A stretch of DNA of 64,000 bases from Chryseobacterium elymi (GCF_003385495.1 NZ_QNUH01000007.1:1-64000), one strand, 5' to 3'. Shown: positions 1 to 9,896, counted from the first letter of the stretch. Made by a program: numbers and translations. The notes: generated by a model not told the origin, from the sequence alone.

Positions 1-44
1 AACCTCAATCTGTACTCACTCCTGCGCCCCGTTTAACCGGACTG

Positions 45-74
45 CAAAGATACAAAAAAAATTAAATCCCGCAA
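45..74 (-). promoter_or_regulatory. Promoter P1 reading off the left edge
   Basis: On the minus strand a TTG at 72-74 is followed 19 bases later by TATCTTTG (45-52), matching the Bacteroidota TTG/TAnnTTTG promoter. No ORF lies between it and position 1, so the transcript leaves the window. The long GC-richer leader after it suggests a stable-RNA operon or a strongly expressed gene, but the target is not visible. Confidence 0.6.
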
Positions 75-193
75 CTTTTATTTCTAAAAAATTTTAAGGC
101 TTTTTCTCCTGATTCCTGTAAGCTATTTCTAAATAGTTATGCTTATCTAAAAGCTCTCCTGCGCTACTGTCATACTCTCGTTTTTCAGTGCGG

Positions 194-225
194 CAAAGAT
201 AACAACTTAATATCACGCAAAACAA
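194..225 (-). promoter_or_regulatory. Promoter P2, tandem to P1
   Basis: A second minus-strand TATCTTTG (194-201) lies about 150 bases upstream of P1, with TTG candidates at 218-220 (spacer 16) and 223-225 (spacer 21). Two identical -7 elements in tandem with no coding sequence between them fit a strongly expressed transcript such as an rRNA operon. That reading is inference. Nothing else is recognised in 1-358. Confidence 0.55.
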
Positions 226-358
226 ATCTATTTAACATAAAATTTACATACAATTTACTTTGGGGATAAGTATCAATATACTATTTTGATTATTAAGCAA
301 TTATGCACATAGCATAGTTATCAACAATCGTCGTTGAGAAAAAATAAGAAAGTTTGGT

Positions 359-718
359 TTAGAAAAAACGTTTAACTAATACCTTATATATAGAGTATCC
401 AATCAGACATCCTATAGTATCTGCTACAATATCTAACGATTCCATGGATCTACCTAAGCCCATTTCTTCCTGAAAAATTTCAGTGAGAAAGGCATATATA
501 AGAATGATCTGGAAGAAATATGAAAATTTTATTTTAGGAAATGTGGCAATAAAGCAAAAACCCAGCATTGCAAATATACTCACATGTAAGACTTTATCAA
601 TCCCATTGAACATAAACCAATATTCTTGGTTCTCTTCACCGGGCTTGAGGAGCATATAAGTAAGAAATGCCCAATAAATGGGCAAAATCTTACTAAATAT
701 TTTTGAAACCTTATCCAA
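359..718 (-). CDS. VanZ-family membrane protein
   Basis: A small integral membrane protein of about 119 residues with three to four hydrophobic segments. It carries the VanZ-family pattern: a DKxxHxxxF-like stretch (GIDKVLHVSIFAMLG) in the second segment and the conserved E-x-x-Q...D-x-x-A-D-x-x-G region (EIFQEE, DIVADTIGCLIG) near the C-terminus. The role of most VanZ-like proteins is unknown; the founding member gives low-level teicoplanin resistance. The start is unusual. The first ATG lies 65 bases inside gcvH, so the TTG at 718, which overlaps the gcvH stop, is the better start and implies translational coupling. The next in-frame ATG would remove the first membrane segment. It is probably co-transcribed with gcvH. 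Confidence 0.75.
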   Translation of the reverse strand: MDKVSKIFSKILPIYWAFLTYMLLKPGEENQEYWFMFNGIDKVLHVSIFAMLGFCFIATFPKIKFSYFFQIILIYAFLTEIFQEEMGLGRSMESLDIVADTIGCLIGYSIYKVLVKRFF

Positions 719-1088
719 TGATTGCCTGGTATTCTTCTGCTGTAAGCAGTTCTGAATGATCTGCACCATCAGCAATTTCTAATTTAATGATCCATCCGTT
801 TCCGTAAGGGTCTGTATTTAACAGCTCAGGCTGATCTTCCAACTCTGAATTAAACTCAATAACTTTTCCGGCAATAGGCAGGAATAAATCTGAAACAGTT
901 TTCACTGCTTCTACACTTCCGAAAACAGCCGCCCCTTCAAGATCATCATCTACAGTATCTACATCTACATATACAATATCGCCCAATTCTCCCTGTGCAA
1001 AGTCTGTAATACCGATTGTAGCAACATTACCTTCAATCTTGATCCATTCGTGATCTTTAGTGTACTTTAATTCTGATGGTGTATTCAT
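711..1088 (-). CDS. gcvH: Glycine cleavage system H protein
   Basis: The lipoyl carrier protein of the glycine cleavage complex in the cytosol, shuttling the aminomethyl group between P, T and L proteins. The 125-residue length is typical. The lipoylated lysine is Lys63 in GSVEAVKTVSDL, and the fold-defining YTKDHEW start and NTDPYGNGW region are present. The ATG at 1088 is chosen over the longer frame beginning at 1109 because a near-perfect promoter (-7 at 1107-1114) would otherwise lie inside the coding region. It is followed by the overlapping vanZ-like gene. The P, T and L genes are not in the window, which is common in this group. Confidence 0.95.
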   Translation of the reverse strand: MNTPSELKYTKDHEWIKIEGNVATIGITDFAQGELGDIVYVDVDTVDDDLEGAAVFGSVEAVKTVSDLFLPIAGKVIEFNSELEDQPELLNTDPYGNGWIIKLEIADGADHSELLTAEEYQAIIG

Positions 1089-1106
1089 TTTAATTTTTAT
1101 TTTGTA

Positions 1107-1136
1107 CAAATGTATTCAAAATAATAAAAGCTTCAA
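1107..1136 (-). promoter_or_regulatory. gcvH promoter
   Basis: On the minus strand, TTG (1134-1136), a 19-base spacer and TACATTTG (1107-1114) match the Bacteroidota TTG/TAnnTTTG consensus exactly. The -7 lies 18 bases before the gcvH ATG. Confidence 0.7.
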
Positions 1137-1169
1137 AGAGGTAATGAATATCTTAATTGAATTTTGAAA

Positions 1170-1202
1170 ACAAAATAAAAAATCGCTGCCGAAGCAACGA
1201 TT
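1170..1202 (-). terminator. Terminator after the 1219-2124 gene
   Basis: On the minus strand an AATCGTTGC / GCAGCGATT stem with a TTCG loop (1181-1202) is followed by a T-run. It lies 17 bases past the stop of the minus-strand gene ending at 1219. Confidence 0.75.
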
Positions 1203-1218
1203 GAGTATGGTATAATTA

Positions 1219-2124
1219 TTATTTTTTTATTCCTTTTAGCTTGTCCATTTCTTTCATGAGCTTATCATTATTCTCCTGAAGTTTTTTAAGCTGTTTATTT
1301 TGCTCAATAGTATACAGCGTAAGCTCCTCGATTTTTTGAAGAAGCTTAATCTGAAACTCTCCAATATTCACTCCTTCTTTTTCCATCTGTGCTGCTGATG
1401 CAATTTCAGGAAGATGTTTTTTTTCTTTAATATGCTTTTCTACCTCATCTAATTCCGGCAGTTTATACTCTTCATCAAAAACAAAATCAGCTGTTGGTGT
1501 TAGGGTTACTTTTACTTCCTTTGCTTCAAATTTACCTTGTAGAGAGGCATTTCCATTTACAGCAATTTTCATCACTTCATTCATAATTACAGGCGAATTC
1601 AATGCAATGAGTTGTTGTGGAGAACTTAGAAATTTAATTCCATCATTATTCAGTATCATAGCTACTTTAGAAAAGTTCAAAGTTTCGTTACTGGATATCC
1701 ATCCATCTGCTATATTGTTATCCGCCTTTACCCCAAAACTCATATAACTAGCAGCTGAACTTCTCAGAGCTCCCCAATTATTTAATGATCCGTTTTCATA
1801 CCGAATTGAGAATGCATTGACACCCTCCGTAGCATGTGTAGAACCAGTTATGATATTACCCAAAACATCTAATTTTTGGCTTGGAGAGGAAGTTCCTACT
1901 CCGACATTCCCATTATTTAATAATTGTATACCTATCCCTGCAGAAGTCTGCAGTTTTATTCCTCCATACCAATTGATATCCAAACCATCAGAGCTCGATA
2001 CAGGATAGTGACCCAGGTAATAATGAACAGGGTCAGAATTTCCGTAAAGCTTATCAAATGGTATATCTTGGGAGAACATTGCTCCAAAGGCAAACAGGCT
2101 AAAACTTAATAATACTTTTTTCAT
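1219..2124 (-). CDS. Secreted coiled-coil protein, tail-fibre-like
   Basis: A 301-residue exported protein of unknown function. Residues 1-18 form a signal peptide ending near FSQ. A middle part contains a NVGVGTSSPSQKLDV motif, seen in many Bacteroidota proteins annotated as tail-fibre or cell-wall-anchor-like. The C-terminus, about 225-301, has the family signature HIKEKKHLPEI...GVNIGE followed by a long coiled coil rich in Lys, Glu and Leu. There is no T9SS sorting domain, so it probably stays periplasmic or associates with the outer membrane. It sits between sprA and gcvH, with its own terminator and a TATATTTG -7 at 2142-2149, so it appears to be an independent unit placed between housekeeping genes. 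The function is not recognised. Confidence 0.8.
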   Translation of the reverse strand: MKKVLLSFSLFAFGAMFSQDIPFDKLYGNSDPVHYYLGHYPVSSSDGLDINWYGGIKLQTSAGIGIQLLNNGNVGVGTSSPSQKLDVLGNIITGSTHATEGVNAFSIRYENGSLNNWGALRSSAASYMSFGVKADNNIADGWISSNETLNFSKVAMILNNDGIKFLSSPQQLIALNSPVIMNEVMKIAVNGNASLQGKFEAKEVKVTLTPTADFVFDEEYKLPELDEVEKHIKEKKHLPEIASAAQMEKEGVNIGEFQIKLLQKIEELTLYTIEQNKQLKKLQENNDKLMKEMDKLKGIKK

Positions 2125-2189
2125 TGTTTTTTAATTTTCAGCAAATATACCACACAAAACATAAAAATTATAAAATCGGAAATTAAAAC

Positions 2190-2222
2190 TAAAATCCCCT
2201 TCTTTTACAGAAAGGGATTCTT
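2190..2222 (-). terminator. Terminator of the ruvA-sprA operon
   Basis: On the minus strand an ATCCC / GGGGAT hairpin (2194-2218) is followed by TTTTAG. It lies about 30 bases after the sprA stop. Confidence 0.65.
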
Positions 2223-2248
2223 ATTTTAGTAATTATGTATTATTTTTC

Positions 2249-5200
2249 TTAGAAGCCACCACCTGAGTCTCCAAATGTAAATGTTGCAGACAGACCGGCT
2301 CTAATGGTAGACAGCGGGAATGCCGTTGATATTTTGTATTTGGAAGTCATCTGCTCATAGAATACTCTCAGGTTCAGATTTTCTGAGACGTTATAATCTG
2401 CAGAAAGCTTTATATTCATTAGTTTTTGTCCTCCGGTGATCTGTGAATCATTCAACAGGATATTCATGATGGAAGTTTTGCTGTCTCTCAGTGAGATGTC
2501 TCCTCTGATATTCAGGTCACTTCCTTTTCCTCTGGATCCTCTTGTATTGGCCATACCCAATCTGAAATTTTTAACGATATACCCAAGTCTTACTACATAT
2601 TCTGTATTGGAATCTTCAGTAAGGGTATGGTTGACCAATCCTAATAACATCATCCTGTTTCTGTTATACTGAAGCCCAAACTGCATGTTGTTTCTCATGG
2701 TAACATCTATACCGATAAGTGGTGAGAAAGACTCTACATAGCCAACCTGCGAAAATGTAAACGGATTGATGTAATCATTATTGACATCGAATGCATTTCC
2801 ACCGGAAAGCCTGTTAAAGTAATCAATACTTGACTGGATTCCGGTTGCTGTATAGGTCGCAGTATATCCGTGCAGAATATCAAATTTGGAGAACTGGCCA
2901 TTAACGATCGGAATGTTTCTTAAACCTGAATAGGTGATCTTCCAGTTGGGAATCGGAAGCCCGGCTTTTTTAGCATTTCCCATCTGCTTAACGGATTTCC
3001 CTTCAACTGCCGCTCTGAATGCAGGAATCAATACATAGGCATTGGCAATACTGTAATGATCCGCAAAGCCGTCGCTGTTCAGGACTTCTCCTAGCCCCAT
3101 CTGCTGGGAAAGTATCATTGCATTTTCCCTGATCGCCTGATAAACGGCCTGGGTTTCTTTGAATGACGTTTTAAGAAGGACAACAGAGTTAGAATAGGTT
3201 ACCTGATCATTGGCAAATGCATAATCATGGTTTGCTGTCCCAAGGTTATTCCGGTTATTAAATCCGGACTGAGAGAAGTTTCTGTTGTAATTATGCAGTG
3301 CATTAAGATCTATTCTGAAATCATTAATCGGAACGATCTGTAAATTGGCCCTTAATTCTTTTGTTGACATTTTCACATAAGGATCGGTCATATAAGGTGA
3401 ATCACTTACCCATCCGTTTTCGAGAACAGTTCTTCTGATATCAGCCTGTGATCCGAAAAGGAATCCCATCGTAGGGCCTCCCAATGTTTGGCCATACCCA
3501 TACATATTTGGTGCTGATAGTAAACCCGGAAGTACCGTTCCGTTATTTTCGGAATAATTAATATCTAACTGTTTGAAAGATGTCAATGCGAAAGCTGCGC
3601 TCTGCAGTATTGTCAGTTTATTTTTGAATTTATAGCTCTTGTATCTATATCTTTTCTTCTCCCACTGCTGTGTATACACATTGTTCAATGAGTCGATTTC
3701 CTGTTTACGCTTCTGCAGTTTTGCAGAAATGTTCTTAAAATATTTAAACTGTCCGAAGAATTTCGGAATATCCGCAGTGGCCGTAGCCTGGATCACATTC
3801 GTATTTTGGCCTACGGAACCTAAGCTTCCTTCCGGACTTGAAAGGAGTGCGGTAGATCTTGCATTCCAGTTGTAGGTAAGCCCATACCCAACTTCTGCAT
3901 CGATGAAATCTAAATACGGAAGGTATTGGAATGGCAGTTTGTAATTAATCTGTACTCTGTGATTGTACAATACCGGTCTACCTGCCCTGAATACATTGCC
4001 AAAGATGGATTTATCATTCATTCCGTTCACATCTACATTATCATTAAGGGTTCTTGTTGCAGAGTTGATCTCCAGTTTTAATGATTTTGTAAAGTTGAAC
4101 CCTAAACCGTACTGCCACCCGAAGAAGAAATTTCTGTTTTTGATCGCGGCAAAACTGTCACCGGTATTTCCACTTAGGATTGCTTCTACATTTCTAAACT
4201 CAAGCTCATTGTAATTTCTGTCTACTTCCGTTCTGAAAGATAATCTTGTTGGAATCGGGTTGAAATTAAATTCTTTAACCCATCTCAGATATTTTGTAGA
4301 TTTCGCCGTATCACTGATCATTTTGTTGAATGGCTTAATTACCCAAGGTTTGAAGGTATAGTTGTAATCAACATACCCTCTGAGATACTGTCTGTAGTTT
4401 CTTGAAGTATAAATATCCCTGTAATAATCGTCATTATAAACTGCAGTTACAGAAACGTTCTCAATATCATAGAATTTAGGTTTCTTGTTTGGGTTCATCC
4501 TTTCCTTATGCATATTGACAACCCCTATGCTTCTTTGCTGTGTATAGGTTCTCGCTACTTTTTTAAGCTGTTCTTTGTTAGCCGCCTTGCTGAATTCCAC
4601 ATCCGTATCCAGAGGATTATATTTCGGATCCTCAATAGTCTGTGAGTAGGAATAGTTTAACGGAATTTTCATTCCGCTTTTTTCAGGAAGGAATTTATCT
4701 ACGTTTACAGCAGTATTGATACTGAATGCAGACTGTGTAGACTGATTTCTTTCTGCCGGCTTTGAATCTATATTACCGAAACCTACGGACGTATAAGATG
4801 CACTTGTATTTACAGTAGCAAAATCTCCAAGGTTAAAGTTCAGACTTGCGTTACCTGCATATCCTCCATCATTTTCAATTTCTGAAAGGCGGATCTCATT
4901 TACCCAAAGAATTCTGGTAATAGAGTTTGAACGGCTTGTATTTCTTACCCCAATCATAATGGTGGTAATATTTCCTAAACTTGGGCGCCCTTTGATATAA
5001 ATTCTTTTTGATTCATCGCCAAAGTTAGGGTCCATAATTCTGTCTACAATATTAGATGAACTCTTATCTCTTCGGATTTTGGCATCTACAAAGTTTTGGA
5101 TCTCTAAATCAACATTGTTTTCAACAGGCCAGATTTCAAAAGGTGTAGTTGCTGTCCTTGGCGTTAGCAACATTTGAGATTCATATTCATAATAGTTGTC

Positions 5201-8200
5201 CGTAGCATCACTTCCGAAACGGATGAAGAATTTAGATTCAGAATCTATACCCTGATATCTGTCTGTCGGGTCCTGAGCATGTACAAAAAGTTTTAGCTTT
5301 TTATACCTTCTCATATCCAGAGTGGTATTCTTGAAAACTCCTCTTGCTTCTCCTGCAAGACCGTCTATCTTCATGTAAAGTGAAGCTTCGTTTTGTCTCT
5401 GTGCCCCTGCATTTCCGCTCAATACCTGTCTGTCAATTCCCGGAGGCAATACATAAGGAGGTTGATTTAAGGCATTTTCTTCGATATTTACACTTCCTAC
5501 TTCGAAATTATTATTTTGTGCTATACCTACCCCTTCCTGTTGTGAAGATACTGTAGGGCTGGCAATCTGATTTGGATATCTTCTCCAGTCTGATCTTACA
5601 AGATCCATTGTCCCGAATCTTAAAGTAGAAGTCTGCTCAAAACCGGCAAGCATTAATCTCGCAAATCTTACGTTGTTAAGTACTGATGCACTTCGTTCCC
5701 CTTCTGCTTCAGTTTCTGCATATTTTGAAACAGGGATTCTGAACAGGTACCATTTCACATCAGAAGACTGTCCGTTCTGGAAAGTAGCCTTCACCGTTTT
5801 TACATCTACGATATTGTTCTGTCCTAATGCAAGGCTCGGCTTATCTAGTTTTACAACATATTCATTGTAGCTTTCTGTCTGGTCAAGGTTATAATCTTTG
5901 TTGATATCTTCTGCGTCCGGAGTCTGTGAGGCCACTTCCAATGAATTAGCCTGAGAGTTTCCTTCCGGGTTTCTGAAATATTTATATCTCTGAACAAGAG
6001 ATGCCGCCTGATTGCCTGTGAATTTATCAGACATAAAAAACACAAAATCATCCACCGCCGGGTCAACTAAGTTGGTCACCGGGTTAACAAATGTATTTCC
6101 GAACCTCATCGATTCCTGATCTGAACTTAAACCGTCATATCCTAAATCCTGAGCTCTTCTGTCATCACCTTCGCTTGAAAACGCATACAGGATTGGCGGC
6201 TGCTTCGGCTGTACTCCCCAGTTGGAAGTTGTGGTAGTAGAAGGGGCTCCCGGAGTAGGAAGACCATTTTCATACTGCATTTTGCCGTCTTTCAGGATAT
6301 CTTCGGAAACGTTTCCTAACTGAAGTAAAAGTCTCGCTCTATCACCTAAGACAGTCCCATCCGCATACGGGTCCATCATCCAGAATTCAACATATTCTAT
6401 ATTTGAATTAACGAAATTGGAAACACTAATCGGTCTCATAATTCCCGCCCATCTGGAAGCCGCTGTTTCGGAACCAGGATTGACATTATATGGACCTTTC
6501 TCCTGAGGATAGTAAGAAATATCTAAAGTATTCGTAAAGGTTTGCTCGCCCGCTACAAAATCTCTGTTATTATAAATTTCAGAATACTGAACTCTTCTGG
6601 ATGCGTGGTTGGAAACAGACTGCGCCGTAATTCCTGCAGGTGCCCTGCCTCCAACTCCCCAGAATCTCGGATCAATATTATACCATGATAAAAGTCCTCT
6701 TCCGTAGCCGCTCGTTATGGCATCATCACTTGGAGCCCCGTTAAATGGTGCTGCCAGGTTTTTCTCCGGTCTTGAGGCTAAGCTCCATGCACTAGGTTCT
6801 TTTAAGGATATTTTAGACGTTGTCTGTTCGAAATCATCTACATAAGATTGGTCATTTGTTCCTTTATTCAATCCAGGGAGAAGGTATGCTCCTTCCATTT
6901 TAAAGTTCAGGTTCGATGGAGCTTCTGTATTTACAAATGGGATCTTATCTGTAAGTCTTGTCAGGAAAGGAACCTGATTGTTGTACATCATATTGATCCC
7001 AGCCATCGTGTTATTGACAGCCTCCTGTCCGTAGTTAACTTTCTGGGTAAGCGGAGATTCGGAATAATTGACAACGGTTCCTCCTATTATAAAGTTCTCA
7101 TTAAATCTTCTTTCGAGGTTTAATCCTAAGAATCTTTTTCTTTGAGTATTAAAGGTAAGTTGGTTTTCTAATGAGATATTGATAGCCTGTCCGGACTGTT
7201 TAACATTTTCATTGATGATCGTTACTGTTCCCAGCATATAATCTACGGTATAGTCCACCCCTTCTGTCAGCTGAACACCGTTCGCCGAAACTTTTACAGA
7301 TCCCTGCGGAACGTTTACAGCACCAAGAGAAATCCCTTGCCCCTGAGTTCCTTTGTAACGTCCTTCTATGGTATATCTCTGTGCAAGGTTACTGGAAGAC
7401 GCCACCTGTTTCTGCTGCGTATACAGGTCGTTGAAGACAAACTGCGGATCATTACTCCCTACCTGGCTCTGCATAAAGGCTCCGAAAGGCTGTACTTTGG
7501 TAAAGATGATCCTTCCTGTTTCCGGGCGGATGGTGATTCCGTTGACAAAGTCAAAAATACCGTCTCCCATTACCCCACTGCTGGCCTGGATATCACCGTT
7601 CATATTCAGACGGTCCCAATTGAATAATTTCAATAAGTTTTTATCCTGAACAGCTGTACCCGGAAGGTAATTTACTTTACCTCCGGTTTTAGGATCTCTG
7701 TAGAAAACATTAAGAATAAACCCGTCCTGTGCTACCTGGCCTGCATCCAAAGAATAGATGTTCTTCATCATCAGATCCCACATTGGAGACTGGGTATTCA
7801 CTTTGTTGTTGACTCTAAGAACTTTGGTTACCAATACCGGGCTTTCTTCGGAGAATTCCCCTACTTTATACACTTTATTGGTTCCGTCCGTATAAGAGTA
7901 AGAAACGGCTAGAAGCTGATTCTCATTCAGCTTCTGATTTAATGAAATATATCCTAACTGAGGCTGCAATGTATACTCATTGGCATTCAGCCTTCTTGCT
8001 TTTGTATTAAAAATAAATTGCTCTCCGTTGTCATACGGCTGTGCACTCCCCGGGAACATCTGCCCCTGAAAGGTTGTTGCGTAATTTTTACCTGCTTCTC
8101 TTGCTCCTATTGCTGCATTAATAGAGGGGTATAAGCCATTCTGAGAGTTGTCCGGCAGTCCGGAGGCTCCTTCTCCCAAGTCCCTGATACCGATAATACT

Positions 8201-9274
8201 TTTCTGATACGCCAGGTTACTGTTCCCTTGGTCTAGTACCCAGACTTCCAATCTGGTAATGTTTACCGTGGAATTGATCTGCGGGTAATTGGCTAGTGCG
8301 TTGTCATATCGATCCAGGAAGTAATGTCCCAGGAAAAAGTGCTGGTTCTCCTCATAGTCAATAGCATTAACTTTAAAGTTATTCATAACGCCTCCACCCT
8401 GTACTACAATATTACGGGCTTCTCCCTGTTGCTGGGAAAGCACTACGGTTCCATAGGTTTTTCCAAGCTGAAATTCTGATTTCACCCCGAATAATGACTG
8501 TGAACCACGGATAAGACTGGTAGAAAGCGGCATATTAACGTTACCGAATTCTATCCTTTTAATAATTTTATCTTCTCCTCCTGCACTGGGTTTGTCTACT
8601 TCACCAAGGCCTTTGGTCTGAAGATCTTTCCAGTTTCCTTTTGCCTGCCATACAAGATTCATTCTGTTTTCGAATGCGAAACCACTCTGGGTATCGTAAT
8701 TGGCTTTCAACTGGAGATTTTCTCCTACTTTACCTAATAATCCAAGCTGTATCCTCTGGTCTATATCAAAGGTAAAGCTGGTCCTGTTCTGTGGCAGGAT
8801 CAGTGGATTATCTATTTTTTGGTACAGTCCGGCAAAGTCTAAAGAGGCATATCCTGAAGGAATAATCTCTATTTTATTACTTCCAAAAATAGTTTCAAAC
8901 AGTCTGTTGTTGATCATCAAAGACGGAATAAGGCCTTTCTTACGGGCATCAGTTCTATCTCTTCTGTAAAGGAGACTGTACTTATCGGATTTTTCCTTGT
9001 AGTAAGCTTTTGACTGGGTTGCGAGCATAAATTCTTTATACTCTTCGGGGGACATTGCTGTAGGAGGACCTGTAAATGTATTTCCAATTTTAGGATATAC
9101 ATAATACATACCTGTTTTTATGTCGTAAAAGGCCTCATACCTTGTGGGGTCGGCCAGTTGATAGTCTTTCTTTATGATCGCAGTATCACGTACCTGTTGT
9201 GCAAAAGCACTTACTGACATACACAGGAACGACAGGAACAAAAATATTTTCAGATGCTTATTATTCGCCACCAA
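2249..9274 (-). CDS. sprA: T9SS outer-membrane translocon SprA
   Basis: SprA is the very large outer-membrane barrel that forms the type IX secretion channel and is needed for gliding in gliding species. At 2,341 residues it matches the family length of about 2,300-2,400. A signal peptide (IFLFLSFLCMSVSAFAQ) is followed by long beta-strand-rich sequence with frequent aromatic-ended strands, and the chain ends TFTFGDSGGGF. The start is a non-ATG codon: TTG at 9274 or GTG at 9271, only 3 bases after the ruvA stop, so it is translated from the ruvA-sprA mRNA. Sorting-domain cargo proteins at 36158-38098, 41459-43105 and 55860-56681 are plausible clients. Confidence 0.95.
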   Translation of the reverse strand: MVANNKHLKIFLFLSFLCMSVSAFAQQVRDTAIIKKDYQLADPTRYEAFYDIKTGMYYVYPKIGNTFTGPPTAMSPEEYKEFMLATQSKAYYKEKSDKYSLLYRRDRTDARKKGLIPSLMINNRLFETIFGSNKIEIIPSGYASLDFAGLYQKIDNPLILPQNRTSFTFDIDQRIQLGLLGKVGENLQLKANYDTQSGFAFENRMNLVWQAKGNWKDLQTKGLGEVDKPSAGGEDKIIKRIEFGNVNMPLSTSLIRGSQSLFGVKSEFQLGKTYGTVVLSQQQGEARNIVVQGGGVMNNFKVNAIDYEENQHFFLGHYFLDRYDNALANYPQINSTVNITRLEVWVLDQGNSNLAYQKSIIGIRDLGEGASGLPDNSQNGLYPSINAAIGAREAGKNYATTFQGQMFPGSAQPYDNGEQFIFNTKARRLNANEYTLQPQLGYISLNQKLNENQLLAVSYSYTDGTNKVYKVGEFSEESPVLVTKVLRVNNKVNTQSPMWDLMMKNIYSLDAGQVAQDGFILNVFYRDPKTGGKVNYLPGTAVQDKNLLKLFNWDRLNMNGDIQASSGVMGDGIFDFVNGITIRPETGRIIFTKVQPFGAFMQSQVGSNDPQFVFNDLYTQQKQVASSSNLAQRYTIEGRYKGTQGQGISLGAVNVPQGSVKVSANGVQLTEGVDYTVDYMLGTVTIINENVKQSGQAINISLENQLTFNTQRKRFLGLNLERRFNENFIIGGTVVNYSESPLTQKVNYGQEAVNNTMAGINMMYNNQVPFLTRLTDKIPFVNTEAPSNLNFKMEGAYLLPGLNKGTNDQSYVDDFEQTTSKISLKEPSAWSLASRPEKNLAAPFNGAPSDDAITSGYGRGLLSWYNIDPRFWGVGGRAPAGITAQSVSNHASRRVQYSEIYNNRDFVAGEQTFTNTLDISYYPQEKGPYNVNPGSETAASRWAGIMRPISVSNFVNSNIEYVEFWMMDPYADGTVLGDRARLLLQLGNVSEDILKDGKMQYENGLPTPGAPSTTTTSNWGVQPKQPPILYAFSSEGDDRRAQDLGYDGLSSDQESMRFGNTFVNPVTNLVDPAVDDFVFFMSDKFTGNQAASLVQRYKYFRNPEGNSQANSLEVASQTPDAEDINKDYNLDQTESYNEYVVKLDKPSLALGQNNIVDVKTVKATFQNGQSSDVKWYLFRIPVSKYAETEAEGERSASVLNNVRFARLMLAGFEQTSTLRFGTMDLVRSDWRRYPNQIASPTVSSQQEGVGIAQNNNFEVGSVNIEENALNQPPYVLPPGIDRQVLSGNAGAQRQNEASLYMKIDGLAGEARGVFKNTTLDMRRYKKLKLFVHAQDPTDRYQGIDSESKFFIRFGSDATDNYYEYESQMLLTPRTATTPFEIWPVENNVDLEIQNFVDAKIRRDKSSSNIVDRIMDPNFGDESKRIYIKGRPSLGNITTIMIGVRNTSRSNSITRILWVNEIRLSEIENDGGYAGNASLNFNLGDFATVNTSASYTSVGFGNIDSKPAERNQSTQSAFSINTAVNVDKFLPEKSGMKIPLNYSYSQTIEDPKYNPLDTDVEFSKAANKEQLKKVARTYTQQRSIGVVNMHKERMNPNKKPKFYDIENVSVTAVYNDDYYRDIYTSRNYRQYLRGYVDYNYTFKPWVIKPFNKMISDTAKSTKYLRWVKEFNFNPIPTRLSFRTEVDRNYNELEFRNVEAILSGNTGDSFAAIKNRNFFFGWQYGLGFNFTKSLKLEINSATRTLNDNVDVNGMNDKSIFGNVFRAGRPVLYNHRVQINYKLPFQYLPYLDFIDAEVGYGLTYNWNARSTALLSSPEGSLGSVGQNTNVIQATATADIPKFFGQFKYFKNISAKLQKRKQEIDSLNNVYTQQWEKKRYRYKSYKFKNKLTILQSAAFALTSFKQLDINYSENNGTVLPGLLSAPNMYGYGQTLGGPTMGFLFGSQADIRRTVLENGWVSDSPYMTDPYVKMSTKELRANLQIVPINDFRIDLNALHNYNRNFSQSGFNNRNNLGTANHDYAFANDQVTYSNSVVLLKTSFKETQAVYQAIRENAMILSQQMGLGEVLNSDGFADHYSIANAYVLIPAFRAAVEGKSVKQMGNAKKAGLPIPNWKITYSGLRNIPIVNGQFSKFDILHGYTATYTATGIQSSIDYFNRLSGGNAFDVNNDYINPFTFSQVGYVESFSPLIGIDVTMRNNMQFGLQYNRNRMMLLGLVNHTLTEDSNTEYVVRLGYIVKNFRLGMANTRGSRGKGSDLNIRGDISLRDSKTSIMNILLNDSQITGGQKLMNIKLSADYNVSENLNLRVFYEQMTSKYKISTAFPLSTIRAGLSATFTFGDSGGGF

Positions 9275-9277
9275 ATG

Positions 9278-9862
9278 TTAAATGTTTTTTAAAATATGTT
9301 TTATCAGTTCTTCTACGGAGATCTCCGGATTCTGCTTCATCATTCTGTCTGCAATCTTCTCGCTCATTCGTTTCGGAATCCCTAAAACTTCTAATGCAGA
9401 TAACGATTCTTCCTTGACTTTATTATCCACGAAAGAAGAAATATTTTCTTCTGCAATGCTGAATTTCTGGACTTTATCTTTTAAATCTACAATAATTCTT
9501 TCTGCTGTTTTGGCCCCGATTCCTTTGGCTTTCTGAATGAGTACGCTGTTCTTGGAGAGTATGGCCGAAGCAATCTCTTCAAGGCTTAAAGTGGAGAGAA
9601 GTATAAGGGCAGAAACAGCTCCAACTCCGTTAACGCTTATTAACAAATTGAACATATCTTTTTCTGAACGAGTGTTAAATCCAAAGAGAAGATGAGCATC
9701 TTCCCGTATGATCTGTTGAGTAAATAAGAATGCCGGCTTATTCAGGGCCAGTGCCTGGGAGGTCATCAAACTGATACCTACATAGTAACCAACTCCTTGT
9801 ACGTTGATTACTGCGTAGGCAGGCGTAAGTTCTTGAACGCTACCTTGTAAAGAAAATATCAT
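9278..9862 (-). CDS. ruvA: Holliday junction branch-migration protein RuvA
   Basis: RuvA binds four-way junctions as a tetramer and directs the RuvB helicase during recombination repair. The 194-residue length is normal. The N-terminal OB fold (MIFSLQGSVQEL...VQGVGYYVGIS), the helix-hairpin-helix motifs NLLISVNGVGAVSAL and AKGIGAKTAERIIVDLKDK, and a short C-terminal RuvB-binding domain (SALEVLGIP...) are visible in order. sprA follows after 3 bases. A TATATTTG element lies 19 bases upstream of the ATG. Confidence 0.96.
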   Translation of the reverse strand: MIFSLQGSVQELTPAYAVINVQGVGYYVGISLMTSQALALNKPAFLFTQQIIREDAHLLFGFNTRSEKDMFNLLISVNGVGAVSALILLSTLSLEEIASAILSKNSVLIQKAKGIGAKTAERIIVDLKDKVQKFSIAEENISSFVDNKVKEESLSALEVLGIPKRMSEKIADRMMKQNPEISVEELIKHILKNI

Positions 9863-9881
9863 TATTAATTTTTAAAACTCC

Positions 9882-9889
9882 CAAATATA
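9882..9889 (-). promoter_or_regulatory. ruvA-sprA -7 element
   Basis: A minus-strand TATATTTG matches TAnnTTTG and lies 19 bases before the ruvA ATG. No well-spaced TTG partner was found, so only the -7 is called. Confidence 0.5.
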
Positions 9890-9896
9890 AAAATTA

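Noticed and set aside
1089..1109. Longer gcvH start
   Set aside because: It would start inside the -7 promoter element and adds residues absent from the family.
1817..2109. Plus-strand frames opposite the coiled-coil gene
   Set aside because: Shadows of the minus-strand gene, with no start signals or protein features.
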